Translations under genes and position numbers: made by a program
Notes under the pieces: generated by a model
Database searches by the model: none
What the model saw: the letters and a program-made list of their open reading frames with translations, nothing else
What the model was told of the DNA's origin: nothing
Shown: piece by piece, positions 1 through 9,212 of the stretch
How the letters are laid out: every line of letters begins with the position of its first letter
Position numbering within the stretch: the stretch's first letter is position 1
Assembly: GCA_943371245.1 (NCBI GenBank)
Contig: CALRTY020000009.1
Location: 53,074-117,073, forward strand
DNA from: UBA5018 sp947463165
GTDB lineage: Bacteria > Cyanobacteriota > Cyanobacteriia > PCC-6307 > Cyanobiaceae
Direction: 5' to 3'
DNA length: 64,000 bases

Positions 1-248
1 GCGGCGCGGGCCAAACCACAAATCACTGGGCCTTCGGGGCTGCCGACACTGGCGGCGATGCGCTGCACCGCGTTGAAATCGCCAGCACTGGCAAAGGGAA
101 AGCCGGCCTCAATGATGTCTACGCCCAGACGGGCGAGCTGCTGGGCGATCGCCAGCTTCTCCTCCAGGTTCAAGCTGGCGCCAGGAGATTGCTCCCCATC
201 GCGCAAGGTGGTGTCAAAAATCAAAACCCGGCCGGGGTCGCGGGCCAT
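1..248 (-). CDS. leuA: 2-isopropylmalate synthase, N-terminal part (cut by window edge)
   Basis: The enzyme condenses acetyl-CoA with 2-oxoisovalerate, the first committed step of leucine synthesis. The visible N-terminus begins MARDPGRVLIFDTTLRDGEQ; the DTTLRDGEQSPG signature holds the metal- and substrate-binding residues of this TIM-barrel family. It continues with EKLAIAQQLARLGVDIIEAG and runs off the left edge, so about 82 residues are seen. It starts 23 bp after the NYN-domain gene on the same strand and is probably cotranscribed with it. The homologous citramalate and homocitrate synthases are less likely given the close match to the LeuA N-terminus. Confidence 0.92.
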   Translation of the reverse strand, partial: MARDPGRVLIFDTTLRDGEQSPGASLNLEEKLAIAQQLARLGVDIIEAGFPFASAGDFNAVQRIAASVGSPEGPVICGLARA

Positions 249-271
249 ACCGGCGCCTCTATGCGGAACAA

Positions 272-964
272 CTATGAGTTAGTTAATTCTACGGTCGCAG
301 GGTGCGGGCGAGGGCGGGAGCTGGGGGTGGCACCGCTTTCACTGCGCAAAAAGACAGGCTGGTGGTGGGCCTCTGACTTCTCCAACTCCTGGCGCAGGCT
401 GGCCATCTCCACGAAGCGGTCGGCGGCATTGCGCAGTTCCCTGGCCACCATGCCATCGGTGGTGATCACGGTGGTGCGCAGTCCCTGGGCCCTCAGCACC
501 TCCAGCAGCCGTTCGAGATCCTTGCTGCCGCTCAGCAGCCACACCTCATCGGTGCGGGGGGCTACGCAGAGCAGGTCGATGGCAATCTCCACATCCAGGT
601 TGGCGCGCACATAGTGGCGTTGCTCTCCATAGCGCTGCTCCCCTGGCCGGGGGTCAGGGTTGCGGCCATCAGCCGGGCGATGCGGTTCAAAATCGGCCCC
701 GCCCCCGGGCAGTTCCCTCAGGGGGCGGGTGCGCACCGTGTAGCCCATGCTGGCCAGGGCATCGCGGAAGGGGCGCTGATCGGTGGGGTCTTTTAGCCCG
801 GCGTACCAGAAGGCGCTGCCAAGCTCCATGGCCGGTTGGCGGTTGGCGTAGGCCAGCAGGCGCCGTGGATCAAAAAACCAGCCCAGCTTCTGCTGGGCAT
901 AAAACATGCTGTGGCCATCCACGGCCAGGGCCAGTTGCAGGGGGCGGGCGGTACGAGGTTCCAT
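272..964 (-). CDS. NYN-domain (LabA/DUF88-like) protein
   Basis: A protein of 230 residues with a PIN-like NYN fold: an N-terminal beta strand ending in an Asp (LALAVDGHSMFYAQQKLGW), a central DVEIAIDLL segment and a late strand VWLLSGSKDLERLL. NYN proteins are putative nucleases or RNA-binding regulators; cyanobacterial LabA acts in clock output. The usual SGDxDF acidic motif reads SGSKDL here, so one metal ligand may be missing. The ATG at 964 was chosen because upstream codons are not conserved-looking and overlap the divergent gene's leader. The last 35 residues are low complexity. It lies just upstream of leuA on the same strand. Confidence 0.75.
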   Translation of the reverse strand: MEPRTARPLQLALAVDGHSMFYAQQKLGWFFDPRRLLAYANRQPAMELGSAFWYAGLKDPTDQRPFRDALASMGYTVRTRPLRELPGGGADFEPHRPADGRNPDPRPGEQRYGEQRHYVRANLDVEIAIDLLCVAPRTDEVWLLSGSKDLERLLEVLRAQGLRTTVITTDGMVARELRNAADRFVEMASLRQELEKSEAHHQPVFLRSESGATPSSRPRPHPATVELTNS

Positions 965-1015
965 GGTCAACAGCCTAGGAAGCTGCCTATAAGCTGTCTC
1001 AAGCTCGAATCCCCC

Positions 1016-2899
1016 ATGGCTTCCAGCGACACCCCAGCCGGGGAAGGCGCGAGGGATCTCGGCGCCGCCTCTGAGGCCACCATTCAAACCAGCCCCGAGC
1101 TTGGCCCTGAAACCATTCAGCCGGCCATGGCTCAGGTTGGCCTTGAAGCCTGGCAGCCGCCCAGCAGCCAGGCCAGCGCCGCAACCGTTGATCTAGTCGG
1201 AAATTTGAGCGCCCCTGAGCTGAGCAGCCAGGCTGGCAGCCGAGCCAGTTCTCAGCCCACCGTTACAGATGAGCCATTGCTGGCGGCAGGGCAGCAGCCA
1301 GGTGAGCCTCGCCCTTTAGCCGCCGCCGGGGATCTGGCGGTGGTGCTGCATGCCCATCTCCCCTACGTGCGCTCCAGTGAACCTGGATCCCTGGAGGAGG
1401 ACTGGTATTTCCAGGCCCTGCAAGAGTGTTATTTGCCGCTGCTGGCGGTGCTGGAGGCTGCGGCGGCAGATCCACTGCAAAATCCCCGCCTCACCCTCGG
1501 CCTCTCACCGACGCTGCTGTCCTTGCTGGCCGATAAGCAACTAAACGCCAGATTTCCCGCCTGGTTGGCGGTGCGGCGAGAATTGCTCGCCCAGCTTGAT
1601 CCCCAGTCGGAACTGCAGGCGGCGGCCCAGCAGCTGGCCAGCACCTTGGCCGGCATCGCCGCCCAGTGGGAGCGCTATGGCGGCCAGTTGGTGCCCCGCT
1701 TCCGCCTCCTCCAGGCCCAGGGGGTGCTGGATCTGATCACCTGTGCCGCCACCCACGGCTACCTGCCCCTGCTGCGCAGCGTGCCGGAGGCCGTACGGGC
1801 CCAACTGCGTACGGCTGTGCGCGAACACGAGCGCCAGATTGGCGAGCGGCCGCTGGGAATTTGGATTCCAGAATGCGCCTACTACGAAGGGCTAGATGAG
1901 CAACTGATTAGCAATGGCCTCCGCTATTCCCTGCTCGATGCCCATGGCCTTCTGCATGGAATGCCCAGGCCTCGCTATGGAGTTTTCGCGCCGATTTGTT
2001 CGCCAGCTGGGGTAGCTTTTTTTGGCCGAGATAGCACCTCCACCCTGCCGGTGTGGAGTGCCAGCCAGGGCTATCCGGGCCATCCCGCCTACCGTGAATT
2101 CCATCGCGATTTGGGCTGGGACCTGTCGGATGAACAGCTCAGCGCCGCCGGCATCAATAGCCGCCGTCCCCTGGGCCTGAAGCTGCATCGCGTTACCGAC
2201 CAGGGCTGCCCCCTAGAGGCCAAAGCGCCCTATGTCCCAGAGGTTGCCAGTGGCCAAATTAAAGACCATGCCGCCGACTACCTGGCGGGCCGTGCCGCCG
2301 AACTGACCAGCTTAGCCAGCTCCATGCAGCGGCGACCCCTGCTGGTGGCCCCCTTTGATGCCGAGTTGTTTGGCCACTGGTGGTTTGAAGGCCCCCAATT
2401 TCTGGCGGCCCTGTTCGCCAATGCCGCAGCCCAGGGGGTGCGGCTGGTGCACCTGCGCGATGTGCTCAGCAGCGGTGAATCCCTGCAGGTGTGTAATCCA
2501 TCCCCCAGCAGCTGGGGGCAGGGTGGGTACCACAACTATTGGCTGAACGAAACCAATGCCTGGATCGTTCCTGAATGGCAAAAGGCATCCCTGGCGATGG
2601 TGCGTCGGGTTAGTCAGGGGGTGGGCAGCGTCCAGAAACGGCAATTGCTGCACCAGGCGGGCAGGGAATTGCTGCTGGCCCAAAGCTCCGATTGGAGTTT
2701 CATACTCAGGGCCGGCACTACCACTCAATTGGCCCGGGAACGGATCGAACGCCATTTAGATCGCTTCTGGCGGCTGCTCGATGCGATCGATAATGACACT
2801 GAACTGTCCCAAATCTGGCTGGATGGAGTGCAGCGAGAAGACGGCCTCTTCCCCAACCTAGATTCGGCCGATTGGGCGCGCCGCTCAATCCCTAACTAG
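1016..2899 (+). CDS. Glycoside hydrolase family 57 protein, probable alpha-glucan branching enzyme
   Basis: A 627-residue protein. GH57 motifs are clear: HAHLPY near residue 112, IWIPECAYYEG with the nucleophile Glu near 286, and DAELFGHWWFEG with the acid/base Asp near 448, followed by a DUF1957-type helical region (NYWLNETNAW). These residues fit GH57 1,4-alpha-glucan branching enzymes acting in glycogen metabolism, though a related glucanotransferase role cannot be excluded. The first ~100 residues are a Ser/Ala/Gln-rich extension with loose repeats, not part of the catalytic fold. The ATG at 1016 follows a 51 bp divergent gap to the NYN gene. Confidence 0.85.
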   Translation: MASSDTPAGEGARDLGAASEATIQTSPELGPETIQPAMAQVGLEAWQPPSSQASAATVDLVGNLSAPELSSQAGSRASSQPTVTDEPLLAAGQQPGEPRPLAAAGDLAVVLHAHLPYVRSSEPGSLEEDWYFQALQECYLPLLAVLEAAAADPLQNPRLTLGLSPTLLSLLADKQLNARFPAWLAVRRELLAQLDPQSELQAAAQQLASTLAGIAAQWERYGGQLVPRFRLLQAQGVLDLITCAATHGYLPLLRSVPEAVRAQLRTAVREHERQIGERPLGIWIPECAYYEGLDEQLISNGLRYSLLDAHGLLHGMPRPRYGVFAPICSPAGVAFFGRDSTSTLPVWSASQGYPGHPAYREFHRDLGWDLSDEQLSAAGINSRRPLGLKLHRVTDQGCPLEAKAPYVPEVASGQIKDHAADYLAGRAAELTSLASSMQRRPLLVAPFDAELFGHWWFEGPQFLAALFANAAAQGVRLVHLRDVLSSGESLQVCNPSPSSWGQGGYHNYWLNETNAWIVPEWQKASLAMVRRVSQGVGSVQKRQLLHQAGRELLLAQSSDWSFILRAGTTTQLARERIERHLDRFWRLLDAIDNDTELSQIWLDGVQREDGLFPNLDSADWARRSIPN

Positions 2900-2910
2900 G
2901 GCTTGCTGAT

Positions 2911-4269
2911 TCAGTTTTTGCCTGATTTTGGTGGGCCCGGAAACAGCAATCGCCAGGCCAGGCTGAGCTCGCGCCCCCGCTGCCGCATCAGGCCCCAACG
3001 CACATCCCAGGGGGCCAGCAGGAACAGGCGCACCATCGCCCAGAGCAACTCAGGCAGCGGCAGGGTATTGGTCAAAAAGCCATACCATATTGGAGATGGT
3101 AGGGAGAAGAATGTGGCAAAGAAGTGGCGCAACTGATCCTCTCGAAAGCGCATTAACTTCTCGAGGCCAAAGCTGTATAGAGCATGCTTGCGCCTCATCT
3201 CCGCCGGCCAGAGCGCTTGCCAGCCGGCCGCAGCCAATGTGGCGACGCTGTTGGGCTCCAGCGCCTTCAGCTCGGCGGCGATGGCCCGGGCCAGGCCCCC
3301 TGCCCGCCGCAACAAGGCACCCACCAGGTAACCGGAGGCTGGATGCACCATCGCCGCCGCCCCGCCAAAGGCCAACACCGGTTGATCCAGGTGAGGTAGG
3401 GGCAGGTTCATCGGAAACAGGCAAAACTCTTCGTGATGCAACTCCAGTAAAGCCACGCCTCGATGGGCCAGTCGCCGCTCCAACCGCTGGCGCAATTCCG
3501 CCACCGGCACTGGCGGCGCTAGAGCCAGGGAGGTTTCCTCCACAAAGAACAGCCCATCGCCGAGGTCCATCGCGTACAGGAAGGTGGGCGGAGCAAGCCG
3601 TTCCGCCGCCGTGAGGTGATCGCAGCGAAAGTCCATCAGCACAAACTCACCTGACTTCACCGGCGCTGCGCTGAAGCGACCCACCAGGCCATAGGCGGCT
3701 TGGCCGGCCACGGGGCCCTCATCGGCGCGGGTTACGAACACCGGCTTATGGCCCGAGGCATCCACCACCAATCGGGCGGTTAGTTCTAAATTTGCCGGGC
3801 CGCATACCCGGCAGAGAGAACCGGGGGTATGGGCAGTCACGGGCAGGCCATCGCCATCGATAAAATCAATTTCACTAGCTTTACCGCGCTGGAAGATCAC
3901 GCCAGCCTGCTGGCATAGCTGCAGCCAATGGGCCTGCAGTTTGTGTTTATCAAACAGGCCATAGTCGCGGCCGAGAACAGTTGGCGCATTGGCTGCGCCA
4001 TCGGCCTCTGTCTCGCCAGCGCCAAAAAAACTGACACTGTGGCTCCAGCGATGGCCCAAAAGGTGGGCCAAGCCCACAGCATCCACCTCCTCACCCCAAA
4101 TTCCGTAGGTATTGGCCCAGGGATCGTTGGGATCATTGGGCGAGAGAACCACCACCTTTAGGCGTTCTGCCCCGAGGGCCGCCGCCATCGCCAGGGCGGC
4201 TGGTCCGCCACCAACCACCAGCACATCAACCACCAACACTTCACTCACTTGCACGCCAAACACTTGCAT
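2911..4269 (-). CDS. crtL: Lycopene cyclase, CrtL type
   Basis: A flavoprotein-like cyclase of about 452 residues that cyclises lycopene ends to ionone rings, making beta- (and possibly alpha-) carotene. The dinucleotide-binding motif VLVVGGGPAALAMA is at the N-terminus, followed by PNDPWANTYGIWGEE, typical of plant and cyanobacterial CrtL, and FLYAMDL and SGYLVGALLRRAG later. Whether it is the beta or epsilon type cannot be told from motifs alone. The start is uncertain because the N-terminal codons lie in a short repetitive stretch; ATG 4269 was chosen over 4329. It converges on the GH57 gene with an 11 bp gap and lies downstream of gyrA. Confidence 0.88.
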   Translation of the reverse strand: MQVFGVQVSEVLVVDVLVVGGGPAALAMAAALGAERLKVVVLSPNDPNDPWANTYGIWGEEVDAVGLAHLLGHRWSHSVSFFGAGETEADGAANAPTVLGRDYGLFDKHKLQAHWLQLCQQAGVIFQRGKASEIDFIDGDGLPVTAHTPGSLCRVCGPANLELTARLVVDASGHKPVFVTRADEGPVAGQAAYGLVGRFSAAPVKSGEFVLMDFRCDHLTAAERLAPPTFLYAMDLGDGLFFVEETSLALAPPVPVAELRQRLERRLAHRGVALLELHHEEFCLFPMNLPLPHLDQPVLAFGGAAAMVHPASGYLVGALLRRAGGLARAIAAELKALEPNSVATLAAAGWQALWPAEMRRKHALYSFGLEKLMRFREDQLRHFFATFFSLPSPIWYGFLTNTLPLPELLWAMVRLFLLAPWDVRWGLMRQRGRELSLAWRLLFPGPPKSGKN

Positions 4270-4404
4270 GTTAAATGCTAGAACATAAAAGCTAAGAATG
4301 CAAGCTAAGTGAACACAATGTACGCCCATGCATAGGGCCAGGGTTCAGGCACCTGAATACAGGGTCGGAATATATGTGAAATGGCTTAATCACCATTAGC
4401 GGTT

Positions 4405-4470
4405 ATTTCTTGAATCAGCTGCCACTGAACTTGCTGCCGCTAAACCAGTTGCCATCAGCAGCCGGCAATT
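4405..4470. repeat. Degenerate 15-18 nt tandem repeat
   Basis: Between gyrA and crtL the sequence repeats a unit of about 15-18 nt built on CTGCCACTGAACTTG-like words (CAGCTGCCACTGAA, TTGCTGCCGCTAAA, CAGTTGCCATCAGC). It is one of many such tracts in this window. Confidence 0.5.
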
Positions 4471-4495
4471 GAGCCGGGTGGATCGAAGCGCTCGC

Positions 4496-7126
4496 TCAGG
4501 CGGCTGGTGGTTCTGGATCCCCTACACCCACTGCTGCGATTTCCTCACTCAGTTCGTCATCGGGGGCTGGAGGCACCAGCACCACCTCGGCCAGGCGGTC
4601 GCCGGCATCCAATTTCTGCAGTCTCACACCGGTTGCCGCCCTCGACTGCTGCGGCACCGCATCGGCGCGGGTGCGGACGATCACGCCGCGCTCGCTTACC
4701 AACAGCAGTTCTTCGCCGGAACCCAGCACCTTCAGGCCCACAAGTACATCGCCATCGCGGCGAAACTTGATTGCCCGCAGGCCCATGCCAGCCCGTTTCT
4801 GCAGGCGGAATTGGTCTACCGGTACTCGCTTACCTAGACCAGAGGCACTGGCCACCAGCACCCAGGGCCCCTCGCTAACCGCAGTGCCCTCCTCCGCCAG
4901 CTCGATATCGTCTAAATCCTCCTCTTGGCCGTTGACGCTGCTGGCCACCCGATCGGCCAGTTCAGCCGGCAACACATCCATGCTCACCAACTGATCACCG
5001 CCACGCAAATTCATGGCCCTCACCCCCCGGGCTGAGCGGCCCAGGGGTCTGAGCTCCTCATCGCTGAGGCGGAAGTGGATGGTCATGCCATTGCGGGAGC
5101 CAATCAGCACGCTGTCTCCAGGCAAGGCCAGGCGTACCCAGGTGAGGGCATCGCCATCTTCCAGGGAGATTGCAATCAAGCCGTTAGAGCGAATATTGGC
5201 GAATGCAGATAGGAGAGTGCGCTTGACATAGCCGCCTCTGGTGAGCATCACCAACACTCCATCGGCAGCAAATTCACTCACTGCTAGCAGTGAGGTGATC
5301 TGTTCCTCCCGTGGAATCGGCAGCAGTTGCACCGTTGGAGTTCCCTTGGAGGCACGGCTGCAAATCGGTACGCGATAGGCGGGCAGGGAATAGACCACCC
5401 CCCGATCACTGAATAGCAGCAGGGAGTCATGGTCATTGCAGCTGATAAACAGGCGTACCGCCTCCTCGGCCTGGTTGCGGGTGCCGGCCTTGCCCCGGGT
5501 GCCGCGGCTGGTGGCTTCAAATTCGCTTACCGGCATCCTTTTCAGATAGCCGTTTTTAGTGAGCAATACCACCGAGCGCTCATTGGCGATCAGATCGATG
5601 TCTTCCAGACCTGCTTCCAGGTCGAGAATAACCGTACGGCGAGGCGAGTTGTATTTATCTCTCAGTATATGCAACTCCTCTGTAATCAGCTCAAACACTC
5701 GTTCGCGACGAGCTAAGATATCCTTATAGTCGATGATCTTGGCGAGAAGATCCTCATGCTCTAGTCGAATCTTGTCCGCCTCCAGGGCCGTTAGGCGGCG
5801 TAATTGCATCTGGAGGATGGCATCGGCCTGCAGCTCGCTCAAGCCAAATTGCTGGGTTAGCTCCGTGCGGGCGCTGGCCGCATCGGTGGCGCCACGGATC
5901 AGGGCAATGATCGCATCTAGATTGTCTAGGGCAATTAATAGTCCGAGCAGGATGTGATCGCGCTCCTCAGCCTTGCGCAGCAGATAGCGGGTGCGGCGCT
6001 CGATCGTCTCGACTCGAAACTCGAGGAACACCTCCAGCATCTTGCGCAGGTTGAGCAGCAGGGGCTCCCCAGCCACCAACGAGAGCATGTAGGCATTGAA
6101 GTTGCTCTGGAGGGGAGTTAGCTTGAATAAATTATTCAACACAACTTGAGGGTAGGCATCGCGGCGAAGCTCGATGACAATTCTCATGCCATCTCGATCG
6201 GATTCGTCGCGGATATCGCTTATTCCTTCCAGTTTTTTATCGTTTACCAGCTCGGCGATTCGCTCAATCAACGCCGCTTTATTGGTTTGATAGGGAAGCT
6301 CGGTGATAATCACCGCATCCCGATCTGGCCGTCCGGTTACCTCCAGGGTTTCAATCGATGCCACTCCGCGCATGGTCACCGAACCGCGACCGGTGGCATA
6401 GATCTCCCGAATGCCGCTGCGGCCAAGGATCTGGCCACCGGTGGGGAAGTCGGGGCCAGGAATCAGGGCTGTCAGCTCTCGATCGGAGAGTTCAGGATTG
6501 GCAATCATGGCCAAAAGGCCATTGATCAATTCGCCTGGATTGTGGGGCGGAATGTTGGTCGCCATCCCCACGGCAATGCCGGAGGAACCGTTGAGCAGCA
6601 ACTGGGGCAACCGGGCCGGCAGCACGGTGGGTTCCTGCTGGCTGCCGTCAAAGTTGTCGGCGAAGTCAACTGTTTCGCTCTCGATATCATCGAGGAGCGC
6701 ATCCGTGGTTAGCGATTGCAGCCGTGATTCCGTATATCGCATTGCGGCCGGCGGATCGTTATCCACTGAACCAAAATTGCCGTGGCCATCGATGAGCGGC
6801 ATGCGCATCGAAAAATCCTGGGCCATCCGCACCAGGGCGTCATACACGGCGGTGTCTCCGTGGGGGTGGTACTTACCGAGCACCTCCCCCACCACGCGGG
6901 CGCATTTCCGATAGGGCCTGTCGCTGGTGAGACCCAATTCGTACATCGCATAGAGAATGCGGCGATGCACGGGTTTAAGACCATCGCGGGCATCGGGCAG
7001 GGCCCGGCCCACAATCACGCTCATCGCGTACTCCAGGTAGGAGCGCGACATCTCGTTGCGGAGGTCGGTCTGGATGATCCGTCCGTCAGAGTCTCCGGGG
7101 GTCTGAGCTCCGTTGGATTCGGCCAT
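4496..7126 (-). CDS. gyrA: DNA gyrase subunit A
   Basis: An 876-residue protein. The breakage-reunion domain is complete: QTDLRNEMSRSYLEYAMSVI at the N-terminus, the catalytic Tyr at about residue 131 in AAMRYTE, and the quinolone-region sequence HGDTAVYDAL, with Thr at the position of E. coli Ser83. The C-terminal beta-pinwheel has repeated GKRVP / GYVKR / GVRAM blades. Together with GyrB it introduces negative supercoils using ATP. The initiating ATG at 7126 is 57 bp from the divergent DUF39 gene. The acidic tail ends DPEPPAA. Length is usual for cyanobacterial GyrA. Confidence 0.96.
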   Translation of the reverse strand: MAESNGAQTPGDSDGRIIQTDLRNEMSRSYLEYAMSVIVGRALPDARDGLKPVHRRILYAMYELGLTSDRPYRKCARVVGEVLGKYHPHGDTAVYDALVRMAQDFSMRMPLIDGHGNFGSVDNDPPAAMRYTESRLQSLTTDALLDDIESETVDFADNFDGSQQEPTVLPARLPQLLLNGSSGIAVGMATNIPPHNPGELINGLLAMIANPELSDRELTALIPGPDFPTGGQILGRSGIREIYATGRGSVTMRGVASIETLEVTGRPDRDAVIITELPYQTNKAALIERIAELVNDKKLEGISDIRDESDRDGMRIVIELRRDAYPQVVLNNLFKLTPLQSNFNAYMLSLVAGEPLLLNLRKMLEVFLEFRVETIERRTRYLLRKAEERDHILLGLLIALDNLDAIIALIRGATDAASARTELTQQFGLSELQADAILQMQLRRLTALEADKIRLEHEDLLAKIIDYKDILARRERVFELITEELHILRDKYNSPRRTVILDLEAGLEDIDLIANERSVVLLTKNGYLKRMPVSEFEATSRGTRGKAGTRNQAEEAVRLFISCNDHDSLLLFSDRGVVYSLPAYRVPICSRASKGTPTVQLLPIPREEQITSLLAVSEFAADGVLVMLTRGGYVKRTLLSAFANIRSNGLIAISLEDGDALTWVRLALPGDSVLIGSRNGMTIHFRLSDEELRPLGRSARGVRAMNLRGGDQLVSMDVLPAELADRVASSVNGQEEDLDDIELAEEGTAVSEGPWVLVASASGLGKRVPVDQFRLQKRAGMGLRAIKFRRDGDVLVGLKVLGSGEELLLVSERGVIVRTRADAVPQQSRAATGVRLQKLDAGDRLAEVVLVPPAPDDELSEEIAAVGVGDPEPPAA

Positions 7127-7183
7127 GCAGCAACGCCCTCAGCAGTAATGATTTTACTGTGACGGGTGTGAGTTAAAGGGCCG

Positions 7184-8314
7184 GTGAGCGATCTGGGCTC
7201 CACTCGTTGCGAAGGCCAGCTGATCGATCGCCAGCAAAGCGGCCTGTTGCAGGTGCGCACCGCCGCGCAATTTCGCGCCCTGGTGGCGGAGCAGGGGCTG
7301 GCTCAGGCCTACGAGGCCACCGATGTGGTGGTGGCCGCCGACGCTGGTTTCACCAACCAGGTGAGTTGGCAACTCAGCCTGGGTCCCAGCGATCCACCGA
7401 TCCGGCTGCGCCAGGCCCAGCTCGATGGCCTGGAGGCCCTCTGTGGTAGCGGTTCAGGTGAGCTGCTGCTGTCGGCGGCGAGTTTGCCGAGCCTGGCCAC
7501 CCTGTTGGCGGGCGGCAGCATCGAGCTCAGCGCCATTGGTGAGGTAACGCCATTGCAGCCCCGCCGCGAGCTGAACGCCAGCTTGAGCCTCGCTCAGATC
7601 GGCGGCGGCCGTCTGCTACTGCATCGCGCCATCGTTGAAAACGGCATTGTTGGCATCAGCAGCCTGGCTGGCCTGACGGCTACCCACCTGGGGCCCCTGG
7701 TGGGTCCGCTGGTGAGCAGCCTTTACGCCTGCGGCGGGCCCGGCAGCATCGGGCTGACCATGCCAGGCCTGGGGCTGCTGGGGCCGGGTTCGCCGGTGCT
7801 GGTGGGCGGAGCGATCGGCTGGGTGGTGGGGCCCGGCAGCGGTCATCAGCCAGGGGTACCCCGTTCCGCTCTGGGCCATGCCCTGGCCCCTGGCGCAAGT
7901 GCCGCCGTCAGTGTCGAGTTGCATCAGCTGCAACCTGGAAGCCTGCGGGTCTGCCGATTCGAGGGCCATGGCGCCGCCCTGCTGTTGCCGGTGGCGGCGC
8001 CGGTACCCCTGCTCAACCTCAACATCGCCCGCCAAGCCGCCGCCGGGGCCGAATTACTGGAGGCCCCGGTGCTCGACCTGGGCATTCCGCGCCGACTCAA
8101 ACCAAGCCTGGGCCGGGTGCGCTACAGCGATCTACTCAGCGGCCAGCTGACCCTGCAGGGACGCCCGATCACCTGCTCACCAGCCCACAGCCCCCGCTTG
8201 GCGGCGGCGGCAGCCGAGGAGCTGGTCTGCCGCCTGCGGGAGGGGCGCTTCCCCCTGCGGCTGCCATGGCAAAGCCTTGGATCCCGCTCCACCCTGGTGC
8301 CCTTGGCAGATTGA
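7184..8314 (+). CDS. DUF39 / HcyBio family protein, homocysteine biosynthesis
   Basis: A 376-residue protein resembling the DUF39 (HcyBio) family, which in archaea and some bacteria takes part in sulfur incorporation to make homocysteine from aspartate semialdehyde. Supporting segments are VVAADAGFTNQVSWQLSLGP followed by SDPPIRLRQAQLDGLEALCG, and the glycine-rich GGAIGWVVGPGSGHQPG. The start is GTG 7184. No partner ferredoxin/NIL-domain gene lies next to it here. Annotation rests on remembered family sequence, so the substrate is inferred. A 15-nt repeat tract begins at its 3' end. Confidence 0.72.
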   Translation: MSDLGSTRCEGQLIDRQQSGLLQVRTAAQFRALVAEQGLAQAYEATDVVVAADAGFTNQVSWQLSLGPSDPPIRLRQAQLDGLEALCGSGSGELLLSAASLPSLATLLAGGSIELSAIGEVTPLQPRRELNASLSLAQIGGGRLLLHRAIVENGIVGISSLAGLTATHLGPLVGPLVSSLYACGGPGSIGLTMPGLGLLGPGSPVLVGGAIGWVVGPGSGHQPGVPRSALGHALAPGASAAVSVELHQLQPGSLRVCRFEGHGAALLLPVAAPVPLLNLNIARQAAAGAELLEAPVLDLGIPRRLKPSLGRVRYSDLLSGQLTLQGRPITCSPAHSPRLAAAAAEELVCRLREGRFPLRLPWQSLGSRSTLVPLAD

Positions 8315-8447
8315 CCTCCTCGAAGCTGAAGTCCTTGAAGCTGAAGTCCTGAAACCTGCTTGCTGCAAAAACTGTTTGCTGCAAAAAGTGCTTGCTGCAA
8401 AACCGCTGGCTGCAAATCTGGTGACTGCAAAACTGATGGCCGAAGAG
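8308..8447. repeat. Degenerate 15-nt tandem repeat downstream of the DUF39 gene
   Basis: About nine copies of a 15-nt unit: two near-identical GAAGCTGAAGTCCTT units followed by units built on CTTGCTGCAAAAA. In one frame it would read as pentapeptides (LLEAE VLEAE ... LAAKP LAANL). No gene start or conserved protein supports translation, so it is listed as a repeat. Confidence 0.7.
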
Positions 8448-8503
8448 CAGATGATCAGAAACCGCTATTAAGCTCCCGGAGCTGATGCGACGCGGGCCTG
8501 CCC

Positions 8504-9112
8504 ATGGGCAGCCCAGGGAAGTGCGAATCCCAGCTCGCTGGATCAGAGACCACAGGTGCTAAATCTGCCAACTCAGAATTTTGCCAATTTGAATTGACTC
8601 AGTCTGATGCGGCTGAAATGTTTACGGCTGGGGCCACTGGCCAGGTTCCTGCCAGTGGTGAGCATTCGCTGAGCTCCCCTGCCTGCGTATCTCCGGGCGA
8701 GCTGCTCAATTCCAGCGCAGCTCAGCTTCCCAGTGTGGCCAGCAGCATTTTGGTGCCGCCTCTGCCTGGAGCCAGCGAGCAGCAAGCCGGCAGCGAACCG
8801 GGCGGCGAGTGGGAGCTGCTGCTTAGTAAGTGGCAAACCTGGTGGACCAGTGGCGAGCTGATCGCCCTGGCCAGCCAGGCCCGCAAGCCTTTACTGCTGA
8901 TTGCTGGCCTGCTGGCTTTGTTGCTGGTGTTGCTTCTCTATGCGGGCCTGCTCGCCGCCCTGGAGAGCCTGCCGCTGCTGCCCGGTCTGCTGGAACTGGT
9001 GGCCGTGATTTGGTTGGTGCGCTACGGGGGGCCTCGCCTGCTGCACAGGGACGAGCGCCAGCGGCTGATCGCAGCCCTGGCCAGCCGCTGGCGCGGCTTT
9101 CTCGGGGGTTGA
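8504..9112 (+). CDS. CAAD/CURT1-like domain membrane protein
   Basis: A 202-residue protein with a low-complexity Ser/Ala-rich N-terminal half and a C-terminal CAAD-type domain: amphipathic WELLLSKWQTWWTSGELIAL, two hydrophobic segments (LLLIAGLLALLLVLLLYAGLL and LPGLLELVAVIWLVRYGG) and a basic tail KDERQRLI-like ending SRWRGFLG. CAAD domains anchor some cyanobacterial aminoacyl-tRNA synthetases to thylakoids and are related to CURT1 curvature proteins; here the domain is free-standing, so a thylakoid membrane role is inferred. ATG 8504 is the longest start; ATG 8621 is an alternative. Confidence 0.75.
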   Translation: MGSPGKCESQLAGSETTGAKSANSEFCQFELTQSDAAEMFTAGATGQVPASGEHSLSSPACVSPGELLNSSAAQLPSVASSILVPPLPGASEQQAGSEPGGEWELLLSKWQTWWTSGELIALASQARKPLLLIAGLLALLLVLLLYAGLLAALESLPLLPGLLELVAVIWLVRYGGPRLLHRDERQRLIAALASRWRGFLGG

Positions 9113-9212
9113 AAGCCGCTGCCGCCTCCCCGCTCAAGCCCGTTTGGGGGTCGCACCTACTTGACGAGCTCAGGCAGGTTGATAGTTTGTCGCGATTGCG
9201 TCCGTATTTCAG

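Noticed and set aside
150..175. GCGATCGC (HIP1) near the start
   Set aside because: A chance or isolated occurrence; HIP1 is not noticeably dense in this window.
8277..8471. 64-codon frame over the 15-nt repeat downstream of the DUF39 gene
   Set aside because: Begins inside the upstream gene in another frame and consists of repeat units only.
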